Shown in pieces: positions 24,796-34,600 of a DNA stretch of 64,000 bases (positions within the stretch are counted from its first letter, which is position 1; each line of letters begins with the position of its first letter). The position numbers and the translations under genes are program-made. Source of the DNA: Flavobacterium sp. 1355 (GTDB taxonomy: Bacteria > Bacteroidota > Bacteroidia > Flavobacteriales > Flavobacteriaceae); contig NZ_JAFICC010000019.1 of assembly GCF_017833415.1 (NCBI RefSeq), forward strand, positions 42,766 through 106,765, read 5' to 3'. The notes beneath the pieces were generated by a model, which was given only the letters and a program-made list of their open reading frames with translations, did not search any database and was not told where the DNA came from.

Positions 24796-26937
24796 CTAGT
24801 AATCAAAATACCAATTGAAAATATCAGAACGTAATCCGATAGTAAACCAGGTTGTACTTTGTTTAAAAGTTGCTGCTGTTTCTTGTGTCGGATCAAAATT
24901 TCTATAAATAAAACTTCCAAAAAATTTAAGATTTGTAATTGGGTTAACCAAATAACCTGCTTGTATGTCTGCAATAAAAATATTGGTTTTGTTACCCTGC
25001 CCTACCTTTACTCCGGTATTATAAGGCCTGTCTTCATCGTAGCTTTTATAAATATTTCCTCCATAATTAAAACTATCTTCAGGAGTATCAAAATCCAAGC
25101 CTCTTGTACCAACTGTAAATTTTGCATCGGTATAATAACGCCCTTTATGGTAACGTGCTATTGCCACTAACTCTTTAAAGTTTCCTCCCCATTGATGCCC
25201 GACACTTTGGTTATTGTGTCCGTAGTTTGTAATTACAGCACTATGCGAATATACATAAGGACGAACGTGATTATATTCTAACTGGAACAATAAATCTTTT
25301 ATATTAAAAGCATTAAAGTATTTAGCTCCAACCTGAAACCCGAATTTGTTTTTCCAACTCTTATCTGCAGCTTTTACATCAGATACAGAAAATTCATCGA
25401 TTAAGAATTGCCCGTATAAATTGATATTATTATTCCATTTATACTTTCCTGTAAGTCCCAACAATGCATTACCGCTTTTAGAAGAAGAACCAAATTCTAC
25501 AGCACGGTAGAATATAATCGGATTCACAAAATTAATATCAAAACCCCTGTTATTACTATCTGTCCAAACTACAGATTCAAAGAATCCTAAGTTTAATTTA
25601 TTAGAGACGTTCCAGCTTAAATAATGGTTCGCCATAAATTTTGAAGCATATGTTTTTTCTTCTGTCACTTCCGGACGAACATCTTTAAGCCACATATAGG
25701 TGTTCGTATATTTTATTTTCCAGAATGTTGTATTAATTTTAAAATACGGATACGGGCTTGCTCCATCTCCCTCCAGCAAAGAACGATATCCATCTCCTAT
25801 AAAATTCCTTCCATAACCCAATTGAAAATCAAAAATTTTGCTTGGCGCAAATGTAATATTTGCTTCTGCTAATGGAAAATCATAAGCATCACTTTTAAAC
25901 CTTTTTGCAATTCCAATTCCGGGAATAATAGCAGGATTACCTCCCGATGGTTTTATGGATTCTGCATAATTATTAAAATAACCTGCAAATCGTCCCTGAC
26001 TTTCAAAAAAAGTAGTGGTAAAATTTATCTGCTTTCCTAAACCTCCTCTAAAATTTAATGCGCGTGTATTTACATAAGTATATGATGCATCAATATCTGA
26101 GGCTTTTCCCATTTGCAAATCAACAATAGGGTTCAATGCCAGCCAATAATCTTCTCCCTGGATCTGCACCATATTTTCGTTCCACAATTTTCTTCCCAAC
26201 CATGACGAGGTATTTTTTTGCAATGACTGGTTTACTGCTTTCAAATTATAATATTTTGAAACCTCAGCATACGTGTATGGTTTAGAAGCGGTATGATTAT
26301 TACTTCCAACTTTGTTCATTGCATCATCAAATTGTGCATAGTAACTATGAGAAAACGGTATATTTAAATGACTGTCAAATTCTGGATTATTGTATTTTTT
26401 ATAGACAATACTATCCAATTCTGTCATTGGCTTTTCTTTTGGCTTTAGAATTTGAGATGCCGCAAGAGCTTCTTCTGCAATCTGATTAGCGCTTTTTAAC
26501 GGAATATTTATTGTAATTGTATATTTTGAATAAGTTGGTTTTCCATTATAAGTTGATGGTTTTATTTTATGAAATGCACCAAAAACGCGTTTTGATTCCT
26601 GCACTAATTCATCATTTGCTGCATTTACATAAATCACTTTAAACTCGCCTTTTTCATCAACTTCAAAAAGAACTTTTACCTCTCCTTTATAATTTGATTC
26701 TTTTAGTTTTTGAGGCACCTCAAAATTATGAAATACAAAATCCTGAACTTCTTTATAAAAACAGTTTTCAAGTTCTTTTGACTGCAGGTTTTCGCAATTT
26801 GTAAAAACAGGAAATTGTTCTGATATAAAACCAGGGGTAATGGATGAGTTATTGTTTTCCTGAGAATAACCTGAGAAGGCTGATAATGTAAAAACAAAAG
26901 ATAAAAAAATCTTTCTTGCGTAGGTTTGGGTTTTCAT
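24796..26937 (-). CDS. remB: Gliding motility protein RemB
   Basis: A 713-residue protein with a signal peptide (cleaved near SGYSQENN). Residues about 85-152 read like a TonB C-terminal domain (KGEVKVLFEVDEKGEF, then YSKYTITINIP). The remainder (about 200-713) is rich in aromatic strands typical of an outer-membrane beta-barrel (for example FQLGYGRNFIGDGYRSLL and NFRGGLGKQINF). RemB is a mobile cell-surface protein of Flavobacterium gliding, and the neighbourhood deoC-vanZ-gcvH-sprA is, from memory, the same as in F. johnsoniae. Its ATG directly abuts the deoC stop codon, so loss of deoC translation by the frameshift could reduce coupling. Confidence 0.88.
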   Translation of the reverse strand: MKTQTYARKIFLSFVFTLSAFSGYSQENNNSSITPGFISEQFPVFTNCENLQSKELENCFYKEVQDFVFHNFEVPQKLKESNYKGEVKVLFEVDEKGEFKVIYVNAANDELVQESKRVFGAFHKIKPSTYNGKPTYSKYTITINIPLKSANQIAEEALAASQILKPKEKPMTELDSIVYKKYNNPEFDSHLNIPFSHSYYAQFDDAMNKVGSNNHTASKPYTYAEVSKYYNLKAVNQSLQKNTSSWLGRKLWNENMVQIQGEDYWLALNPIVDLQMGKASDIDASYTYVNTRALNFRGGLGKQINFTTTFFESQGRFAGYFNNYAESIKPSGGNPAIIPGIGIAKRFKSDAYDFPLAEANITFAPSKIFDFQLGYGRNFIGDGYRSLLEGDGASPYPYFKINTTFWKIKYTNTYMWLKDVRPEVTEEKTYASKFMANHYLSWNVSNKLNLGFFESVVWTDSNNRGFDINFVNPIIFYRAVEFGSSSKSGNALLGLTGKYKWNNNINLYGQFLIDEFSVSDVKAADKSWKNKFGFQVGAKYFNAFNIKDLLFQLEYNHVRPYVYSHSAVITNYGHNNQSVGHQWGGNFKELVAIARYHKGRYYTDAKFTVGTRGLDFDTPEDSFNYGGNIYKSYDEDRPYNTGVKVGQGNKTNIFIADIQAGYLVNPITNLKFFGSFIYRNFDPTQETAATFKQSTTWFTIGLRSDIFNWYFDY

Positions 26938-27682
26938 TTAATATTGATTTGTGGTATTTTCTCCGTTGGCAATTATTTTTGCCGCCGAAGTTCCGATACG
27001 TTTAACTCCTAAACGAATCATCTCTATTGCTTCATCATATGAACGAACACCTCCTGCTGCTTTAACCGGCAGAGGGGATGCGTTTTCTAACATCATTATA
27101 ATTGTTGGAATTGTGGCTCCGTTTGGAAAATCATTTTCAGTTTTAAAAAAACCTGTCGATGATTTTACAAAAACAGAATTATAGTTTTCTTCTTTGAAGT
27201 TGGAGATCACAACATTTTTTATCAGGGCCGAGAGCTGAATAATATCTTTATCAGTCAAGGCAGCAACCTCAATAATCCATTTTACTGTTTTGTTGTTTGC
27301 CAAACCGATTTGTGTCCCAATAAGAATTTCTTGTTTTACTAAAGCAGGATTTCCATTTTTAAAAGCCTCATAATTGCAAACAAAATTAAAAATCATCAGC
27401 TCCATTTTCGATTGCTGCATTTGCTTCTTTCAATTTTGTTTCGATATCTGATTTACCTTCGGGAAAATCAATAACGGTTCCAACAAGTAAGGGCGAATTT
27501 GCTTTTAAAATCATTTCTTTTGCAATTGAAACATGTTCAGGCCGAATCATAATCAGCTTAAAACCTTCTTCAATAGCTTCTGTAATCGCATTTTTGACAA
27601 CAATAAGATTATCTGCTTCAGAAAGTCCGGCTTGCGAGGCAGATTTTAAATAGGTAGAGTCTAGATATTGCTTTATGTTCAT
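26938..27682 (-). pseudogene. deoC: deoC, deoxyribose-phosphate aldolase, with +1 frameshift
   Basis: Translation from the ATG at 27682 runs 98 codons to a TAA at 27386-27388. The rest of the enzyme continues in another frame to the stop at 26938. Removing one T from the run of five (27388-27392) joins the two parts into a normal 247-residue DeoC through GADDFNFVCNYEAF. The downstream part keeps the Schiff-base lysine (FVKSSTGF) and the second lysine (VKAAGGVRS). The enzyme would cleave deoxyribose 5-phosphate to acetaldehyde and glyceraldehyde 3-phosphate. At the break, the Phe codon TTT precedes TAA and can re-pair perfectly one base on, so +1 slippage is possible. A sequencing error or a true inactivation is as likely. 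Confidence 0.85.
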
Positions 27683-27768
27683 GATTTTGAGATTACTCAG
27701 AAATGGTGACAAAAATACATTTAAAATTCTGAAAAAAAATACTCTTTGCTGCCTTGATTTTTTGGCAA

Positions 27769-27790
27769 TAAAAAAACCCACCGAAGTGGG
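27769..27790 (-). terminator. Terminator after vanZ
   Basis: CCCAC (27777-27781) pairs with GTGGG (27786-27790), loop CGAA. On the minus strand a run of eight T follows. It separates gcvH-vanZ from deoC-remB, so the latter pair needs its own promoter. Confidence 0.75.
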
Positions 27791-27799
27791 AATTATATT

Positions 27800-28183
27800 T
27801 TATATTCTATCGATTGTTTTTTTAAAAGCTATAGCGGTAAAAATTCCGGTTGTGCCCCCAATCGTATTGGCCAAAATATCTGTTACATCAGCTGCTCTTG
27901 TCATCGTAAATACACCTTGCAGAATTTCGATTGTTATACCAAAAAAAACAGAAAATATAAACGAAATAAGATATGCTTTGTAATCGTCAGCACCTTTTCC
28001 TTTGAGCTCTTTTTTGAAAAACAAAATCCAGGAAATTGTAAATCCAAAATGAAAACAAAAGTGAACAATTTTGTCAATGCTCGGAAAATTTACCGAAGGA
28101 ATATTACTTGAATCTGTTAAACAGAAATAGGATATAATTCCTGAACAAATAATTGCCCAACAAAGTAATAATTGTTTAGGCAC
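27800..28183 (-). CDS. VanZ-family membrane protein
   Basis: A 127-residue protein with about four hydrophobic segments and the VanZ landmarks DKIVHFCFHFGFTISW and GITIEILQGVF, ending in an AADVTDILANTIGG motif. VanZ-like proteins are widespread; the original confers low-level teicoplanin resistance, but most are of unknown function. The start is a GTG at 28183 that overlaps the gcvH stop by eight bases, implying coupled translation. The position between gcvH and deoC is conserved in relatives as I recall. Confidence 0.88.
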   Translation of the reverse strand: MPKQLLLCWAIICSGIISYFCLTDSSNIPSVNFPSIDKIVHFCFHFGFTISWILFFKKELKGKGADDYKAYLISFIFSVFFGITIEILQGVFTMTRAADVTDILANTIGGTTGIFTAIAFKKTIDRI

Positions 28184-28556
28184 CGATAAGTTCTTTATAA
28201 GCTGCGTCAGATAATAAAGAATCTATTTCTGATGCATCAGAAATTTTTATTTTAATCATCCATCCAGCTCCGTAAGGATCAGAATTTACTGTTTCCGGAG
28301 CACTTTCTAAACTGTCATTAAAAGCAATTATTTCTCCTGTTAAAGGCAAGAACAAATCAGAAACTGTTTTTACAGCTTCAACGGTTCCAAAAACCTCATC
28401 TTTATCAAGTGTCTGATCTAAAGTTTCTACTTCAACATACACGATATCACCTAACTCTTTTTGAGCAAAATGAGTAATTCCTACTGTTGCAACATCTCCT
28501 TCGATGCTAACCCATTCGTGATCTTTTGTGTACTTTAAATTTGCTGGTATGCTCAT
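28176..28556 (-). CDS. gcvH: Glycine cleavage system H protein
   Basis: A 126-residue lipoyl-carrier protein. The lipoylated lysine is Lys63 in GTVEAVKTVSDL. The N-terminal YTKDHEWV and the C-terminal WMIKIKISDASEI are typical. It shuttles the aminomethyl group between the P, T and L proteins of glycine cleavage. The partner genes are not in this window, as is usual in Flavobacterium. It lies 87 bases downstream of the sprA stop on the same strand and is followed by vanZ with an overlap. Confidence 0.97.
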   Translation of the reverse strand: MSIPANLKYTKDHEWVSIEGDVATVGITHFAQKELGDIVYVEVETLDQTLDKDEVFGTVEAVKTVSDLFLPLTGEIIAFNDSLESAPETVNSDPYGAGWMIKIKISDASEIDSLLSDAAYKELIGA

Positions 28557-28643
28557 AATAGTTATGTTTGAAAATTGATAATTGAATATTTAAGCCACAA
28601 ATGTAATAATCTTCTAATGAAATCTACTTTAGAAATTCAAAAA

Positions 28644-31600
28644 TTAATTTCCGAAATTATAACGAAGTGTAAAGCCTGATCTAATATTAGTTAATGGAAA
28701 TGATGTCGAAATTACTGCTTTTGAGAACGAGTGATCGTAATAAAATATAGCCGTTAGATTTTTACTAAACGAATAATCTGCCGTAAGCTTTAATGACCAG
28801 ATGTTTTGTCCGGCAGCCAGTTGATTATTTTCGTAATCCAGATAACGTACTAATGTTTCATTCTTTCTTAAAGAGAAATCTGCCTTTATATTGATGTCAC
28901 TTTTAATAATTCCCGTTGGACTGTCAGCAAGTCTAGACGAGAAGATAACATCTTTAAAACGATATCCTAGTCCTACAACATATTCAATTCCTTTTACCTC
29001 AGTAAGTAAGTTATTATCAAAACTCATTGACAAAGCTCTGTCTTTTTTAATTTCGGTAAGCACTCTTAATGAACTTTTCAATTCAAAATCTACTCTCATA
29101 AGCGGGCTAAACTGTTCTACCAAATTCACATTTGACATGATTGTCTTGTTGTAGAAATTGTAAGTATTCGGATCCAGCATTGGATTCTCGGCAGGATTTG
29201 ATATCGCTTTCTCATAATCAAAATTAGATCTGAACTGATTAATTGTATAAGATGCTCTATAATTATGCTGCAATGAGAAACGCTTAAACTTATCTTTAAA
29301 GAATTTATAACGCATTAACCCATTGTATTTTATACTCCAGTTTGGAATCGGGAAATTTCTAAAAATTCCTGTTGATGACTTTTCTGCATCACCTCCCGAA
29401 TAGGCAGCTAAGAAAGCAGGCAATAATACAGCCTGATTACCTTTTCCATACCCTATTGGATACCCTTGATTGGCCGCATATATTTCTCTTTGCTTCTTAA
29501 ACGGATCCTCATCGTTAGGATTTGTTGGCGGTGCAGGAATTTGATTAACATCATATCTCGGTATTGGGTTTCCTGCTCCGTAATAACCTTCTGCTAAACG
29601 ATTAGCAATAATCAAACGATTGTTTCTAAAATCATCAAATGCTGCGGATTCAAATTCATTGCTCGTAGAAAAAGATGTTTTAATTAACACTGTTGATATT
29701 GAAAACATACCATAAGTATAACGTGACAAAGGCATATACAGATTGTCTGATTCCCTAACAGAATATTGCTCAGAATTATTTTCAGAATAGGATCTGTCCA
29801 TTGTCAGATCAATTTTTAAATCAGGAAATAAATCAATGTTTGTAGTAACTTTCAAAGTTTTGTTTGTTACCTGTGTAAAATTCTGATTGAAATCCTGGTA
29901 ATCTGTTAACCATCCATTTTTAGCTGCTTCGTATCGTACATCATCCTGACTTCCAAAAACAAATCCCAACGAAGGTTTTGAAGTTCCGAAGAAACCAACA
30001 CCAGGTGTATAACCCGGCAAAACAGTTCCACTGTTTTTAGTATAATTAACCTGAATATTTTTTACACTTGTCAGGACACCAATCAAACCATCATAAAATG
30101 GATTGCTGCTTGTCGCCGGTTTTGCTGTATTTACAATTTTCTCACCTGGTTTTGGCGGCGCAGCAGTTTTAGGTTTAGCAGGTTTTTTTCCACCTGGAGT
30201 CAGACCCAAATATTTATACAACATATTCATGTTAAATGTTGCTGTCAAAGTATTTGAGTTGGCGTTCTGAATCGTATTTCCTAAATCGTACATCGTTGTT
30301 GTACCATCTGGATTTTCTTCTTCATATTGAGAAAAAGCAGTCGATGATCGTTGCCAGCTGTAATCGGCAGTATAAGAATAACTCGCTTTTATAAAGCTGA
30401 AAACCGGAATTTTGTTTATCGGAATTTCATAATTTAATACTAATTGCTGCAAATGCTGATTTGGCGTTCCAATATCCCAATAGTCATCCCAGATATTAAA
30501 ATCTTCTTTAGGTGAATTATCATCATTTAAGAAGTTCCGAACTATATTATTAGATGCGGCCGTATAATTTAATTTTAATGATTTTGTTAAGTTATAACCA
30601 AAACCATATTGATAATTAAATGCAAAATTTCTTCTGTAAAGCGGATCAAGCCCAATTCCTTCAACTTCAACTTCTCTGTATTGCTGACGGTTACTTTGTC
30701 TTAAAATATTAGTATTGAAAGTAATGTTTGATGGCAAATAATTAAAATTAAAATCACTTAACAATTTCCAGTAATCACTTTTTTTCATGAACTGTGTCTT
30801 CTTAAAAGGAACTATCTCTTTTGGCTGAAAAGTATAAGCATAATTTACAGCTGTATTTGACTGCTCATCCTCATAATCTTCTACTTCATAATCGTGACGC
30901 TCTACCTGATTGTAAGATTGTGAGAACGTAAAATTCTCAACATCATAAATATGTGGCTTTTGCTCAGGAGCTCTGTCTTTTCTTACTCCTATAAAGTTGA
31001 TGCTTTTTCTTTTTGTATAATCAACCGCACGGGTTCTGATGTTATCTCTTTCGGCTGCGTCAGTCGTTTCTCTTAGCAACTGATCTAGTTTAATATCCTG
31101 ATTAAAAGGATCATATTCCGGCGTAATGACTTCTTCACCAATAGCATAATTAAAAGGCAAATTGATTCCCCACTTATGTGGCAATAATTGTCCTAAGTTT
31201 AGATTCGTTACAATATTATATTGCTGAACATCTTCACGATCTCTTTCATTAGCTCCTTCTTCAAGTGCTCCAAAACCGATTGTACTTTTACGGCCGGTTG
31301 CAGAAAGAGTAGCAAAATCTGCCATGTTAGTATCTACACTCAATATTGCCGCCATTCCGCCCTTATTCTCCAGATCCGACATACGAAGTTCATTAAACCA
31401 TACTTCTCCTTGTAGGTTCTTATGCTCTGCTGTACTTTTTACTCCGACCATTAAGTTTCTTACCAAACCAAAGTTAGGATTTCCTTTGATTCCTAATTTC
31501 AGTTTGCTATCGCCGTCACCACCTTCTTCAATTAAGTCGACATCATCATCAGGGTAATAAACACCGTTGATATCTCTTTTGGCAGAATTAATATCAATTT

Positions 31601-34600
31601 TCATTCCCTTGATTTTCATTCTGGTCAGTAATTCCAGGGCCAGATCAATATCATTTTGTTCCATCCAGACCTGGTCTGCACTTACAGCACAAGATCCTGC
31701 CGGTCTTGTTACTTTTAGAGGGATTTCTACCTGATAGTAATTTTGTGTAAAATCATTTCCAAAACGAAGAAATCCGACCATTTCGTCATCAGCTAATTCT
31801 TCCTGACTTGGTAAAGATTCTGCGTGTAAAAACATTTTAAGTTTTTTATACTGACGCATATCAACACTAACATTTTTAAAAACTGCTCTTGAATCCTTAT
31901 ATTGTAATCCTCCACCAGAAATACGTAACGCTAATGATTGTTCGTTTTGATTGATAACTGTATTATTGTTATATAATTGCTCTCTTTGTACTCCTGGAGG
32001 TATAACATAGTTTACAGGACATTTTGTATCATTCTCCTGCACATTCACTGCCTGAACATCAAAGTCAGTACCATCATCATCAGGAGTTACATCGTTTGCA
32101 TCCAATGTTCCTGTATATCTTCTCCACTCTCCTCTTACTAAATCGAGAGCTCCAAAACGCATTGTCATCTGATCGTTGAAACCGGTCATAAACATACGCA
32201 TGAATCGGATAGATCTAAAATCTGTAATGTTCCCTATAGTATTTTGAGGCTGAGAAACAGGAATTTTAAACTGAATCCATCTCGCTTTTGTTGTTGTACC
32301 GTTTGGCAATTCGACATCACCTACTGTCTCAGGCTCACGAATATCTGTAATGTAGTTTTCTCCTACTTGCATATTAGGCCTCATTTCAATACTATATTCA
32401 TAATAAGCATTGATCGTGTTCATTGTATTGTCACGATTAATATCTTCCACATCAGGCAGGGTTGTAGATCCACGATTGGGATCATCTATACTTACAGGAG
32501 AGTTGCCCTCAATACCATTATAATTTTTATAACGATCCTGAACGCCCCCATCTGTATTTAGATAGTATTTGTAATTATCTCCTGCAGGATCGGGCTCAGA
32601 AGCGTAATTAGTATAAATCGAAGCTTCTCTGGCATCGGGCAAACCATCTAAACCAACGTCCTGATTTTTACGATTATCTGCATTAGTATCAAAAGCATAA
32701 ATCAAAGACTGAGACGCAGGAACATCACCCCACAATGGCTGCGGTTTTACCATTACCTGATCAGGGCCTAAGCCGTTTTCGTATTGTTTTCTATTATCTT
32801 TTAATACATCTTCAGAGATTTCACCTAAGTTAAAATAGATTTTTCCCGTATTAGTAGGCTGTGCCTGTCCGTTTCCAACATATGGATCAAGTACCCAAAA
32901 CTGAACATATTCTACATTCCCCTGTTCAAAATTGGTTGAATTTAAGGCTCGCATAATCCCTCCATAATTAGACGTTACGGGATCTGAACTGAAAGTCGGG
33001 CTGTTATTATATGGTCCTCTTTCTGATGGATAATAAGTTAAGTCGAGCGTATTAATAACCTGAATTTGTCCCTGGGCAATATCTGTATTTGGATATAATT
33101 CTTTACTATAAACTCTCCTTGTTGTATTTAATGATAAATCATCGTTTGAAATTCCGGATGGCTTAGACGAATAAAAAACTGGATCTATAGTATACCACGC
33201 TAATTTTGATCTTTTATAACCATATTTTAAATCATCAAAATTTGCATTAAAAGTAGGATCGCCTTCCTTGGTTATAAATGGAGTTGAAGCTAAACTCCAT
33301 GCATATGCTGAACGCATATCGATTGTTGATTGTGAACCTTCGAAGTCATCTATATAAATCGTTGCCTCTCCTTCAAAATCACTTGCTTTTGGTGCATCAG
33401 GCTTTAAAAAAGCAACTTCTCCACGAATCGAAAGATTTGAAGGAACATCTGTGTCAATATTCGGAAGTTTGTTTACTAATCTGGTAAAGAAAGGGACTTC
33501 TGTTGAAAAGTTTCCATTAACTCCATAAATTGTATTATTTACAGATTCTTGTCCATAACTTGATTTTTGGGTAAATGGTCTTTCTGTCATTTTTAAGAAA
33601 GTACCTCCAACAACAAAATTATCAGAAATTTTATGTTCGATATTGAACCCTACAAATCTTCGGGTCTGCTGTCCGAAAATTGAATTGTTTTCTAAAGAAA
33701 CTTCAATTGGTGTATTCGATGCCTGAAGTGATGGATCTAAAATCTGAACTCTTCCTAATTGATAATCGACACTATAATCGACACCTTCTACCAAAACTCT
33801 TCCGGCCGCTGTAACCACAACCGACCCTTGCGGAACATTAAATGCTCCGATTGGAATACCATTACTTCCTGATGATTTATATTTACCGCGTAATAAAAAT
33901 TTGTTTTTATCGCTTTCCTGCAAAGCATCAGATTGTGTACTTTTATACATCTTCCTGTACACATATTTCTGCTGGTTTACGTTATAAGTGGTTGTGTTAT
34001 TATAATCTTCTCCCGGTGTAGTTTGCAATTTTCTGAATAAAAGCTCTCCGAAAGGCTCTTTTGTGGTAAAAATTATTCGACCGTTTTGAGCATCTACCGT
34101 AATACCCGGGATATAATCAAAGAAACCATCTCCCCCTGTTTGAGGATCATTATTATAATTTAACTGATCTACGTTAAAAACATTTAATAATGGGGTTTGC
34201 TCTACCTTATCTTCCGGAGCAGGATTAGCTGGGAAACTACTTCCTGAAACAGGTGAAATATAATTTATAGGTGATGGATCTGTATAAAGAATGTTTAATC
34301 TAAAATCGTCTTGTTTAATTTGATAAGCCTGAGGAATCTGGTAAACGTTTTTCATCATCAAATCCCAAACAGGATTGTTTACGTTTGTCAAACTGCTTTT
34401 CAGCATTTTTAAAATCAAACTTTGAGTAATAATGGTCTGGTTAGAACTGTTGTCTCCGGTAACCACTGTACCATCAACTCCATCACTACCAAATTCACCA
34501 ACCTGATATACCTCACCACCAACAGTGTATTCAAAAGCAACTGCCAGAATTTCGTCATTTGCTAAACGCTGTTGTAAAGAGATGTACCCTAATTGCGCAT

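Noticed and set aside
27386..27781. The two deoC halves as two separate genes
   Set aside because: Neither half is a complete enzyme, they join seamlessly by removing one T, and the second half has no sensible start. One frameshifted gene explains both.
31221..33487. Short opposite-strand ORFs inside sprA
   Set aside because: They lie in antisense frames of a strongly conserved gene, have no promoters or family features, and are expected by chance.
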